Shown piece after piece: positions 1 through 7,779 of a DNA stretch of 12,050 nt (the stretch's first letter is position 1; each line of letters starts with the position of its first letter). A program made the position numbers and the translations under genes. The DNA is from an uncultured Dehalococcoidia bacterium (GTDB lineage: Bacteria > Chloroflexota > Dehalococcoidia > Tepidiformales > Tepidiformaceae). The DNA is taken from positions 1 to 12,050 of the forward strand of contig CALFYR010000176.1 in NCBI GenBank assembly GCA_937954195.1, in the 5' to 3' direction. Below the pieces are notes generated by a model. It ran no database searches. It saw only the letters and a list, made by a program, of their open reading frames with translations, and was not told the origin of the DNA.

Positions 1-318
1 AGCGCCTGCAAGAACGAAGCCTTCGTCGGCCACGTGGGCGGCGACGACTTCGTCATGCTCGTCCACGCGGACGACATCGACACCGTGCGGCACGTGGTGA
101 CGCGCGGACTGGCTGAACGCTGGTTCGACCCGGAGGGGAAACTGCCCGACGCACAGCTCACGTGCTCAATCGGCGGAGGGCCGCTGCGCGATGCCGCGCT
201 CATGAGCTACGAAGAGATGGCCGCCGTGGTCGCGCAGGTAAAGCGAGTGCTGAAGCTCGGCGGTGGCAACCGGTTCGAAGTGTTCGCTTCGCTTACGGCG
301 GCGCAGGACGCCGCCTAA
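1..318 (+). CDS. GGDEF-domain protein, C-terminal part (gene starts before the window)
   Basis: The reading frame is open from base 1 and ends with TAA at 316-318, so the N-terminus lies outside the window. The visible 105 residues carry a GGDEF signature in the form GHVGGDDFVML (GGDDF at bases 37-51), followed by a later strand-like CSIGGG and a final helix and strand (VKRVLK ... NRFEVF). This matches the second half of a GGDEF domain, the fold that makes cyclic di-GMP from two GTP. The fourth signature residue is Asp rather than Glu, and the position of the inhibitory RxxD site upstream holds KNEA. The domain may therefore be weak, or may act as a receptor or GTP sensor instead of an active cyclase. 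Upstream sensor domains cannot be seen. Its stop codon overlaps that of the convergent rsmE gene. Confidence 0.75.
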   Translation, partial: SACKNEAFVGHVGGDDFVMLVHADDIDTVRHVVTRGLAERWFDPEGKLPDAQLTCSIGGGPLRDAALMSYEEMAAVVAQVKRVLKLGGGNRFEVFASLTAAQDAA

Positions 319-1031
319 CCCACGAGCGCCCGAAGCAGGGCAACCCCGGCGAGCGCGGCGGTCTCGGTCCGCAGGAGGTGCGGGCCGAATTTCATTCCGA
401 CCGCACCGCGCGCCCGGAGAAGCGCCGTATCACCTTCCGAAAGTCCGCCTGCCGGCCCGATGACCAGCGCGAGACGGCCGCGTTCCGGGAGGAGGCGTGC
501 CGCTTCCGCGGGGGCCGGCCCATCGGGGTCCCCGTACACGAGGACACCGTGGTGGGCATCGAGGGCGGCGTGAAGCGGCACCGGCGGTTCGACGACGGGG
601 ACGAAGAGGCGGCCACACTGTTCGCCGGCTTCGACGACGATGCGCCGCCAGCGATCGACCTTGCCGGACGATGCATCGTGCGACTGCGTGAACTCGGTGA
701 TGACCGGCCGGATGACATCGGCGCCCGCTTCGGCGCACTTTTCGACGAGCCAGTCGAAGCGGTTAGCGCGGACCGGCGCCGCCCAGAGTTCGAGCACAAC
801 CGGTGACGGAGCCTCCATGCGTACCACCTCGCCGACCGAGACGATGATGCCGTTCTTCGCGGCCGACGTGACTGTTGCCGCCCATTCCTTCCCATCACCG
901 GAGAAAAGCAGGAGCGGATCGCCCGGGCGAACGCGGAGCACGGTGTTGAGGTGGCGCGAAGGTTCGCCCTCAATGGTCAGCGGCCCGGGGGCGATGCGGC
1001 CGGGCACGAACACGCGGGGAACGTGCTTCAT
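315..1031 (-). CDS. rsmE: RsmE, 16S rRNA (uracil1498-N3)-methyltransferase
   Basis: This 238-residue protein has the normal length of the RsmE family, cytoplasmic SPOUT methyltransferases that methylate N3 of U1498 in 16S rRNA using S-adenosylmethionine. The N-terminal PUA-like part begins with RVFV and contains HLNTVLRVRPGD (about residues 27-38). The catalytic part contains WLVEKCAEAGAD, EAGEQCGR, the cofactor knot segment VIGPAGGLSEGD and LLRTETAAL near the C-terminus. The usual knot motif is IGPEGG; here the Glu is Ala. The start is the ATG at 1029-1031. No clear Shine-Dalgarno is visible before it, but the SRPBCC gene ends only 19 bases upstream on the same strand, so the two are probably cotranscribed and coupled. 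The stop codon overlaps the stop of the convergent GGDEF gene. Confidence 0.93.
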   Translation of the reverse strand: MKHVPRVFVPGRIAPGPLTIEGEPSRHLNTVLRVRPGDPLLLFSGDGKEWAATVTSAAKNGIIVSVGEVVRMEAPSPVVLELWAAPVRANRFDWLVEKCAEAGADVIRPVITEFTQSHDASSGKVDRWRRIVVEAGEQCGRLFVPVVEPPVPLHAALDAHHGVLVYGDPDGPAPAEAARLLPERGRLALVIGPAGGLSEGDTALLRARGAVGMKFGPHLLRTETAALAGVALLRALVG

Positions 1032-1050
1032 GCGCCAAGCTTAGCAGCCG

Positions 1051-1476
1051 TCAGGCGGCTGCTTCGGCGCGGCGCTTGAGCCCTTCGGCTTCGTGATCCA
1101 GGTTTGTGGTGATCGTCTTGCTGATGAGCGGCTTGAAGATCGTTCCGGCCAGGCCGCCGACCTCCACCGAGAGCGTGACGCGCGAGCCATTGCCTGCCGG
1201 GCTGATGACATGCCCCGCGACGGTCTTCGCGCCGCGAACGCTCGTGGTCCACGTGAACGACCTGTTCGGCGAGACTTCCGTCACCGTGTACGTGCTTTCG
1301 GGTGTGCCCTTCGCGTGGACCCGCGCCTGCGCGCCGGGGACGAGCTGACTGTCACCGACGGGCTTCACGGAAAGGATGGACGGCGTCCACTCCGGCCAGC
1401 GTTCGATTTCGGCCATGACGGCCCAAACGGCTTCCGGGGTAGCGTTGATATCGATGGTGCGTTCCCAGCGCGGCAT
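1051..1476 (-). CDS. SRPBCC-family (polyketide cyclase/START-like) protein
   Basis: This 141-residue protein opens with the typical SRPBCC pattern: a first strand, then ATPEAVWAVMAEIERWPEWTPSI (split here as ATPEAVWAVMAEI and ERWPEWTPSI, about residues 12-34), where a helix-grip pocket forms. It ends with the long helix NLDHEAEGLKRRAEAAA that closes the pocket. Family members bind hydrophobic ligands or act as cyclases or hydrolases; the ligand here cannot be read from the sequence. There is no signal peptide, so it is probably cytoplasmic. A GAGGAGC Shine-Dalgarno stands just upstream of the ATG on the - strand (about 1484-1491). It lies upstream of rsmE and is divergent from the DUF3291 gene across a 114-base gap in which I see no convincing promoter. 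Confidence 0.8.
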   Translation of the reverse strand: MPRWERTIDINATPEAVWAVMAEIERWPEWTPSILSVKPVGDSQLVPGAQARVHAKGTPESTYTVTEVSPNRSFTWTTSVRGAKTVAGHVISPAGNGSRVTLSVEVGGLAGTIFKPLISKTITTNLDHEAEGLKRRAEAAA

Positions 1477-1590
1477 GGCGGGTGCTCCTCAATCTGATGC
1501 TGCGTTGATCTTCCGGCCTGGAACCCGAATTCACTGTGAAGCGCGCGACGTAATTGCCGTGGTAATCGCGGTCGGGCGAAACTTGCTGGC

Positions 1591-2043
1591 ATGCCGCAGC
1601 GGTACCACCTTGCCCAGTACAACATCGCCTGGCTCATCGCGCCGCTCGACGACCCGCGCCTTGCCGATTTCACGAACAACATTGATGCGATCAACCGGCT
1701 CGCCGAGGAGGCGCCGGGATTCGTGTGGCGACACCAGACCGAAGACGGCGATTCGACCGCCATCCGCGTCCGCGGGGATGACCGGATCATCATCAACTTC
1801 AGCGTGTGGGAATCGGCGGAGGCGCTCTTCGAGTTCGCCTTCCATTCGCACCACACCGATTACTACCGCAGGCGCCGCGAGTGGTTCACGCACGAGGATG
1901 AGCCGTTCGCCGTGCTCTGGTGGGTGCCCGCCGGACACGAACCGACCGTGGAGGAAGCGGAAGCGAAGCTGGCCGAACTGAAGGCAACGGGTCCCGGCCC
2001 CGCTGCGTTCACGTTCAAGACACGGGTGCCTCCCCCGGCGTAA
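1591..2043 (+). CDS. DUF3291 domain-containing protein
   Basis: This 150-residue protein begins RYHLAQYNIAW and contains NFSVWESAEALFEFAF (about residues 69-84) followed by HSHHTDYYRRRREWF (85-99) and FAVLWWVPAGHEP (106-117). These are typical of DUF3291, a small stand-alone domain related to the dimeric alpha-beta barrel monooxygenase-like family. The histidine cluster and paired aromatics suggest a ligand or metal pocket, but no reaction is established for the family. The start ATG lacks a strong ribosome site. The ORF ends six bases before the end of the convergent GNAT gene, with no clear terminator between them. Nothing ties it to the flagellar operon. Confidence 0.8.
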   Translation: MPQRYHLAQYNIAWLIAPLDDPRLADFTNNIDAINRLAEEAPGFVWRHQTEDGDSTAIRVRGDDRIIINFSVWESAEALFEFAFHSHHTDYYRRRREWFTHEDEPFAVLWWVPAGHEPTVEEAEAKLAELKATGPGPAAFTFKTRVPPPA

Positions 2044-2049
2044 CCGTGC

Positions 2050-2499
2050 TCAGTCGAGCGGCCGGAGCATGACCCGTTCGCCGTCTTCCATCTCGGTGCC
2101 GGCGAACCCGAGGGATTCGTAGACGTGGATGGCGCGCGCGTTCTCGGGCACCACGGAGAGCTTCACCTGCGCCGGGCAGGGTTCGGCTTTGCGCGCCGCA
2201 TCGATCACGGCGTTCAGTATTGCTTTGCCGAAACCCTTGCCCTGGTACTGCTCGTCCACGAGCAGGCGCACCAGGTTCAACACGCGCTCTCCTTTCCATT
2301 CGTCGGGGAACAGGAGCACGAAGCCAACCATGGTTTCATCGACCATGGCCGCGAGCGCTCGCGCGCCCTGATCCGCGTAGGCGTAGGCATCGGCCAGCGA
2401 GCGGACGACCGGGGCGACGAAGGTGGCCTGGTCGGGCGCAGGGGAGAGTGCGATCGCGGTTTCGTAGTTGAGGGCGGTGACGGGTTCGAGGCGGATCAC
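2050..2499 (-). CDS. GNAT-family N-acetyltransferase
   Basis: This is a single GNAT domain of about 149 residues that would transfer acetyl from acetyl-CoA to an amine. The acetyl-CoA loop is seen as QYQGKGFGKAIL (QxxGxG), preceded by the strand VLNLVRLLVDE. The later motif ENARAIHVYESLGF is the usual C-terminal half of the fold. The stretch RLLVDEQYQGKGFGKA resembles BltD-type polyamine acetyltransferases, so a diamine or polyamine substrate is possible but unproven. The start is uncertain. I prefer the GTG at 2499, because IRLEPVTALNYE is a normal first strand; the frame also reaches a TTG at 2535, which would add 12 residues with no family match. Neither has a good Shine-Dalgarno. The gene is divergent from fliP. 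Confidence 0.82.
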   Translation of the reverse strand: MIRLEPVTALNYETAIALSPAPDQATFVAPVVRSLADAYAYADQGARALAAMVDETMVGFVLLFPDEWKGERVLNLVRLLVDEQYQGKGFGKAILNAVIDAARKAEPCPAQVKLSVVPENARAIHVYESLGFAGTEMEDGERVMLRPLD

Positions 2500-2606
2500 G
2501 GGGCGGATTGTTCGCGCCCGGGGTGCTGTGGGCAATGAAGTTCGCCACAGAGGGGCCCTTAGTTACCGCCGGGTGAACGCATCGGTGGAAACAGGTGGAG
2601 GAATAC

Positions 2607-2662
2607 GGGGATCGCGCAAGGCTTCCATGAGGGTTCTTGCCTACCCCGAGGGGGGTTCCCCC
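2607..2662 (+). promoter_or_regulatory. Possible structured 5' leader of the flagellar operon
   Basis: Between the GNAT gene and fliP two further stem-loops can be drawn. In the first, GGGG 2607-2610 pairs with CCCC 2644-2647 and GCAAG 2616-2620 pairs with CTTGC 2636-2640. In the second, five G from the run 2650-2655 pair with CCCCC 2658-2662 around a tiny loop. There is no T-run after the second, so it is not a classical intrinsic terminator. I could not match the region to a known riboswitch class or pick out a convincing -35/-10 pair or a FliA-type promoter. Confidence 0.3.
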
Positions 2663-2685
2663 AATACAGAGCACAGAGCGGCGAA

Positions 2686-2723
2686 CCTACGCTGAACCCA
2701 CACAGATTCAGGTGGGGATTCGC

Positions 2724-2728
<5 letters not shown>
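2686..2728 (+). promoter_or_regulatory. Hairpin covering the fliP ribosome-binding site and start codon
   Basis: Arms 2686-2692 (CCTACGC) and 2722-2728 (GCGTGGG) pair over seven positions, one of them G-U. GAA 2694-2696 pairs with TTC 2719-2721, and CCCAC 2697-2701 pairs with GTGGG 2712-2716. This gives 15 pairs with two small bulges and a ten-base loop. The Shine-Dalgarno AGGTGGGG (2710-2717) and the GTG start of fliP (2724-2726) both lie in the 3' arm. If it forms in the mRNA it would limit initiation at the first gene of the operon. The pairing is seen; the function is inferred. Confidence 0.45.
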
Positions 2729-3515
<787 letters not shown>

Positions 3516-3525
3516 GAGTAGGACG

Positions 3526-3795
3526 TTGAACGAAGCAGTCATCCTCGGACTGATGCGCGAAGCCCTCTGGGTTTCGGTGCTCATTGGCGCGCCGATCATG
3601 GCGACGACACTCGTCATCGGCGTGGTGGTCAGCATTATCCAGGCGGTTACGCAGGTGAACGAAGCGACGCTCACGTTCGTGCCGAAGCTGGTTGGCGTTT
3701 TCGTGGCGATGCTGATTTTCGGCCCCTGGATGATGGGCACGATGCTCGACTTCTCGGCCGGGCTGTTCGCGAACATGGCGGGGTATGGGCGCTAA
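3526..3795 (+). CDS. fliQ: FliQ, flagellar export gate protein
   Basis: The 89-residue length is exactly that of FliQ, a two-helix membrane protein present in four copies around FliP/FliR in the export gate. Typical features are REALWVSVLIGAPIMATTLV (helix 1), GVVVSIIQAVTQVNEATLTF, FVPKLVGVF and GPWMM before the second helix ends. The start is a TTG at 3526, supported by AGGAG at 3514-3518 with normal spacing. The next in-frame ATG, at residue 10, would remove conserved residues. fliR begins two bases after the stop codon. Confidence 0.95.
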   Translation: MNEAVILGLMREALWVSVLIGAPIMATTLVIGVVVSIIQAVTQVNEATLTFVPKLVGVFVAMLIFGPWMMGTMLDFSAGLFANMAGYGR

Positions 3796-3797
3796 CC

Positions 3798-4577
3798 ATG
3801 GAGATGAACCTCTCGCCCGAGTTCACCTACTCGTTCCTGCTCATCCTGCTGCGGACATCGGCGATGCTGGTGTCCTCGCCGCTGTTGAGCCACCGGGGCA
3901 TCCCGGCATACACGAAGGTGGGCTTCGCGGTGTTCATGGCGCTCGTGCTGGTACCGCTCCAGGGTGACCGGATGCCGGTGCCGCCCCAGACCTTCGGCCC
4001 GCTCATCGAAGACGCATTCCGGGAGACGCTGTTCGGGTTGGCGCTGGGGTTCGTGATGAACCTGGTGTTCATCGGCCTGCAGATGGGGTCCCGCATCATC
4101 GGGCTGCAGATGGGCTTCGGCCTCGGCGGCGTGTTCGACCCGATCACGGGCACCGAATTCGGCGCGTTCGAACAGTTCTACTCGCTCCTCGTCACCCTCG
4201 TGTTCTTCACGATCAACGGCCACCACCTGGTGGTCATGACGCTTTCCGAGACGCTGGTGGCGATCCCGCTTGGCGGGTTCGACCCGTTCTCGCTCACGCC
4301 GGCAGGTATCACCTCGCTGGTCGCCGGGCTGACGGTGACTTCGGTCCGGTTGGCGCTGCCGGTAATGGCGGCGCTGGTCCTGACTGATCTCGGCATGGGC
4401 ATCGTCTCGCGGACGGTGCCGCAGATGCAGGTCCTCATCGTCGGCGCACCGATCAAGATTGGCGTCGGAATCCTGGTCATGATGGCGGCTCTGCCGGCCA
4501 CGATTTCGCTGATGGGCGGACTGCTCGGCACGGGCCTTGCCGGTTCTTCCCAGGTCTTGCTTGGAGGCGCCCGCTAA
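3798..4577 (+). CDS. fliR: FliR, flagellar export gate protein
   Basis: This 259-residue polytopic membrane protein is the single-copy FliR subunit that closes the FliP/FliQ helix and contacts FlhB. Landmarks include LLRTSAMLVSSPLLSHRGIP near residues 18-37, the long central helix with GFVMNLVFIGLQMGSRIIG and LQMGFGLGGVFDP, and a C-terminal half with ALPVMAALVLTDLGMGIVSR and PQMQVLIVGAPIKIGVG. Both halves match the family well and the length is normal. The start ATG at 3798 is two bases after the fliQ stop. A second ATG at 3804 would also work, and neither has a strong ribosome site, so coupling to fliQ translation is likely. The stop shares one base with the flhB start. Confidence 0.95.
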   Translation: MEMNLSPEFTYSFLLILLRTSAMLVSSPLLSHRGIPAYTKVGFAVFMALVLVPLQGDRMPVPPQTFGPLIEDAFRETLFGLALGFVMNLVFIGLQMGSRIIGLQMGFGLGGVFDPITGTEFGAFEQFYSLLVTLVFFTINGHHLVVMTLSETLVAIPLGGFDPFSLTPAGITSLVAGLTVTSVRLALPVMAALVLTDLGMGIVSRTVPQMQVLIVGAPIKIGVGILVMMAALPATISLMGGLLGTGLAGSSQVLLGGAR

Positions 4578-5668
4578 TGGCCGCCGGAGAGAAGACAGAG
4601 GCCCCAACTCCAAAACGGATCAAAGACGCCCGCCAGAAGGGCCAGGTCGCTCGCAGCGAAGAGGTCGTATCGATCGGCGTGCTGCTGGTGGCAGTGCTTG
4701 GCATGCGCTGGCTGGGCCCGCAGCTGTGGCAGAACATGCAGGTGTTCCTGCATGAGGGCCTGGGCCAGGCGCACGGTGAGGAACTCACCCCGCAGGCCGC
4801 GGCGATGATGATGCGCCACATCTTCCAACAGGGCCTGCTCGCGCTTATGCCGATGCTCGGGATGCTCGCGCTGGCTGGTATCGCGTTCAATGTCGCGCAG
4901 ACGGGTCTCCTGCTGAGCGGCCAGAGCCTGAAGCCGCAGTTCAAGCGCGTGAACCCGGGTTCGGGCTTGAAGCGCCAGTTCTCGATGGAAGCGCTGATGC
5001 GGCTCGGGAAGTCGCTCGCGAAGTTCGCCATCGTCAGCGTCGTCGTCTACATCACCATGAAGTCGCAGTTCGCGGAGATTGTCGGGCTGCAGCAGCTCGG
5101 CGTGGGCGAAGGCACCCGTCGTCTGGCCGAAATGGGCTTCGATATCGCGCTCTACTCGACGTTCGCGCTCTTCATCATGGCGCTCCTCGATTACGCGTGG
5201 CAGCGCCGTCGCCACATCAAGGAGTTGATGATGACGAAGGAAGAGCTGAAGCAGGAGATGAAAGAGTCGGACGGCGACCCTCAGGTGCGGGCAGCCATTC
5301 GCCGCCGCCGCCAGCAGCTGATGAACCGCATGATCAGCGCGGTTAAGACCTCGGACGTCGTGGTCACCAACCCGACCCACTTCGCGGTGGCACTGAAGTA
5401 CGACCCGGTGACCATGCAGGCGCCGATGGTCGTCGCGAAGGGACAGGATCACCTGGCTTTCCGCATCCGTGATGTTGCGATGAAGAACGGCGTGCCCGTG
5501 CTCGAAGAGCCGCCGCTGGCGCGCGCGCTGCACAAGTCCGTGCCGATTGGCCAGTACATCCCCGCGCACCTGTTCCACGCGGTGGCCGAGGTGATGGCCT
5601 GGGTGTACGCCATCCGCGCCAAGAAGCCGTTCGCGCGCCGCCCGGCGCAGGCAAGGGGTAACGCATGA
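4577..5668 (+). CDS. flhB: FlhB, export switch protein
   Basis: FlhB sits at the cytoplasmic side of the export gate and switches substrate class from rod/hook to filament after self-cleavage. The 363-residue product starts AAGEKTEAPTPKRIKDARQK, the normal basic N-terminus, followed by a four-helix membrane domain up to about residue 205. The linker KELMMTKEELKQEMKESDGDP (shown as KELMMTKEELKQ and EMKESDGDP) is strongly conserved. The autocleavage motif NPTH is intact at residues 265-268, followed by FAVALKYDP and VAKGQDHLAFRIR. GGAGG at 4563-4567 precedes the ATG. The stop overlaps the flhA start as ATGA at 5665-5668. Confidence 0.96.
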   Translation: MAAGEKTEAPTPKRIKDARQKGQVARSEEVVSIGVLLVAVLGMRWLGPQLWQNMQVFLHEGLGQAHGEELTPQAAAMMMRHIFQQGLLALMPMLGMLALAGIAFNVAQTGLLLSGQSLKPQFKRVNPGSGLKRQFSMEALMRLGKSLAKFAIVSVVVYITMKSQFAEIVGLQQLGVGEGTRRLAEMGFDIALYSTFALFIMALLDYAWQRRRHIKELMMTKEELKQEMKESDGDPQVRAAIRRRRQQLMNRMISAVKTSDVVVTNPTHFAVALKYDPVTMQAPMVVAKGQDHLAFRIRDVAMKNGVPVLEEPPLARALHKSVPIGQYIPAHLFHAVAEVMAWVYAIRAKKPFARRPAQARGNA

Positions 5669-7779
5669 CCGTCCAGACTGCCGCGCGCCCCGCCCCGAGC
5701 GGCATTGGCCGCCTCCTTGGCCAGACCGACGTGATGCTCGCCGCCGGCATCATCCTGATCGTCGGGATGATGATCATCCCTCTGCCGCCGGCACTGCTGG
5801 ACCTGCTGCTCACGGTGAACATCGCCGCCTCGGTCATCATCCTGCTGGTCGCGGTCTATACGTCCGAGCCGCTCAAGTTCTCGGTCTTCCCGTCGTTGCT
5901 GCTCATCACCACGCTCTTCCGTTTGGCGCTGAATGTGTCCACGTCGCGCCTGATCCTGCTCAACGGGGACGCCGGCGAAGTGGTCGCCTCCTTCGGCGAC
6001 TTCGTCGTGGGCGGCAACCTGATCGTCGGCCTGGTGGTGTTCCTCATCCTGGTGGTCATCCAGTTCGTCGTGATCACGAACGGCGCCGGGCGCGTGGCGG
6101 AAGTGGCGGCGCGGTTCACGCTGGACGCGATGCCCGGCAAGCAGATGGCGATCGACGCCGACCTTGGCGCGGGGCTTATCGACGAGAACCAGGCGCGCGA
6201 GCGTCGCAAGGCGATCAGCCAGGAAGCGGACTTCTACGGCGCCATGGACGGCGCGAGCAAGTTCGTGAAGGGCGATGCCATCGCGGGCATCGTGATCATC
6301 CTCATCAACATCATCGGTGGCCTGAGCATCGGCGTGTTCCAGCAGGGCACCGGCCCGGGCGATGCGCTGAACCTGTATGCCACCCTCACCGTCGGCGACG
6401 GCCTGGTTTCGCAGCTGCCGGCGCTCCTGATTTCGACCGCAACCGGCATCATCGTGACGCGGGCGGCGGGCGATACGAACCTTGGTACGCAGATGTTCTC
6501 GCAGATGACGATGCAGGCTCGGCCGCTGTACGTGGCCGGGTTCATGCTCGCCGTCTTCGGGATGATGCCGGGCCTGCCGAAGCTCCCGTTCTTCGCGGTG
6601 GCCGGCATGTCCCTGGCGGGCGGGTACCTCATCTCCCGCGGGCAGAAGCAGGAAGCGGCAGCGGCCCTCGCGGCAGTGCCGGCGCCCGCGCCCGAACCCG
6701 AGCAGCTTGGCCCGCAGCAGGTCATCCAGATGATGAACATCGACCCGCTCGAGGTGGAGGTTGGCTACGGCCTGATCCCCATCGTCGACGAACAGGCCGG
6801 GGGCGGGTTGCTGCGGCGCATCACCATGATCCGGCGGCAGCTTGCCCTGGACCTTGGCGTGGTGTTGCCGACCGTACGGGTCCGCGACAACCTGCAGCAC
6901 GCGCCGAACGCTTACGTGGTGAAGCTGCGCGGCGTTGAGATCGCGCGCGGCACGTTGCAGCCGGGGCAGTTCCTCGCGATGGACCCGGGTACCGCCGAAG
7001 GCGACATCCCGGGTATCGAGACGCACGAACCCGCGTTCGGCCTTCCCGCGAAGTGGATTACCCCGGCCTACAAGGAACGCGCCGAACTGCTCGGCTACAC
7101 CGTGGTGGACGCCGAATCCGTGCTGGCGACCCACCTGACCGAGCTGGTGAAGCGCTTCGCCCCGGACCTGCTGAGCCGCCAGGACACGCAGAACCTGCTG
7201 GAGAACCTCCGCCAGGAATACCCGGCGCTGGTGGAAGACCTCGTGCCTTCGACGCTCACCGTGGGCGAGGTGCAGGAGGTGCTGCAGAACCTGCTGGCAG
7301 AGCGCGTCTCCATCCGGGACCTGGTCAGTGTGTGCGAAACGCTGGCCACCCAAGGCCGCGTCACCCGCGATATCGACCTGCTCACGGAATACGCCCGGGC
7401 GGCGCTCGCCCGCCAGATCAGCCGGCAATACGCCGACGATGGAGGCACGCTCCACGTCATCACCGTGGGGCCGCGCACGGAAGACGAGATCGCGCAGTCG
7501 ATCCAGCAGACAGACCACGGCAACCAGATCGCGATGGCCCCGTGGCAATCGCAGCGGCTCATCGGCGTCGTGGCGACCGAGATCGAGCGCATCGCGGCCT
7601 CCGGCCGGGACCCGATCATCCTCTGTTCGTCGCGCATCCGGCTGGCGCTTCGGCGGCTGCTGGAACGCCGCCTGCCGAACGTCGTCGTCCTTTCCTTCGC
7701 GGAAGTCACATCCCAGACCGCTGTTGAAGCCGTCGGCAATATCGAGGTGAACGTTGGAAACGAAGCGCTTTCTCGGTAA
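5665..7779 (+). CDS. flhA: FlhA, flagellar export gate and ion-channel protein
   Basis: FlhA forms the nonameric ring of the export apparatus; its membrane part uses the ion motive force and its cytoplasmic part docks chaperone-substrate complexes. The 704-residue length is typical. The N-terminal half holds about eight membrane helices and the FHIPEP signature region: AGRVAEVAARFTLDAMPGKQ, DADLGAGLIDE and ADFYGAMDGASKFVKGDAIA. By alignment from memory with Salmonella FlhA, R143, R150, D154 and D204 correspond to the functional R147, R154, D158 and D208, so the channel looks active. The cytoplasmic domain starts after an Ala/Pro-rich linker near residues 330-350. AAGGGG at 5653-5658 precedes the ATG. 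The 3' end overlaps the start of flhF by 26 bases. Confidence 0.96.
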   Translation: MTVQTAARPAPSGIGRLLGQTDVMLAAGIILIVGMMIIPLPPALLDLLLTVNIAASVIILLVAVYTSEPLKFSVFPSLLLITTLFRLALNVSTSRLILLNGDAGEVVASFGDFVVGGNLIVGLVVFLILVVIQFVVITNGAGRVAEVAARFTLDAMPGKQMAIDADLGAGLIDENQARERRKAISQEADFYGAMDGASKFVKGDAIAGIVIILINIIGGLSIGVFQQGTGPGDALNLYATLTVGDGLVSQLPALLISTATGIIVTRAAGDTNLGTQMFSQMTMQARPLYVAGFMLAVFGMMPGLPKLPFFAVAGMSLAGGYLISRGQKQEAAAALAAVPAPAPEPEQLGPQQVIQMMNIDPLEVEVGYGLIPIVDEQAGGGLLRRITMIRRQLALDLGVVLPTVRVRDNLQHAPNAYVVKLRGVEIARGTLQPGQFLAMDPGTAEGDIPGIETHEPAFGLPAKWITPAYKERAELLGYTVVDAESVLATHLTELVKRFAPDLLSRQDTQNLLENLRQEYPALVEDLVPSTLTVGEVQEVLQNLLAERVSIRDLVSVCETLATQGRVTRDIDLLTEYARAALARQISRQYADDGGTLHVITVGPRTEDEIAQSIQQTDHGNQIAMAPWQSQRLIGVVATEIERIAASGRDPIILCSSRIRLALRRLLERRLPNVVVLSFAEVTSQTAVEAVGNIEVNVGNEALSR
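7745..7750 (+). promoter_or_regulatory. Ribosome-binding site deciding the flhF start
   Basis: AGGTGA lies inside the end of flhA, three bases before a TTG. It supports the TTG at 7754 as the flhF start. The resulting N-terminus, METKRF, matches the conserved opening of FlhF proteins (usually a short strand ending KRF). Confidence 0.55.

Noticed and set aside
162..806. A 214-codon + strand frame opposite rsmE
   Set aside because: It crosses the end of the GGDEF gene and is antisense to the clearly recognised rsmE; the translation is Arg-rich with no motif.
2570..2665. A cyclic di-GMP (GEMM-I) riboswitch before fliP
   Set aside because: A GCAAGGC and a GGGTTCC-like string recall parts of the consensus, but the conserved GCAAACC segment, the GAAA tetraloop and the receptor are missing or misplaced.
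2637..2723. TTG at 2637 as the start of fliP
   Set aside because: The added 29 residues have no family match, precede the signal peptide, and the TTG lies in a stem; GTG 2724 has a good Shine-Dalgarno.
3792..4613. A 273-codon open frame on the - strand opposite fliR
   Set aside because: It mirrors fliR codons, gives a charged repetitive translation without any motif, and has no ribosome site.
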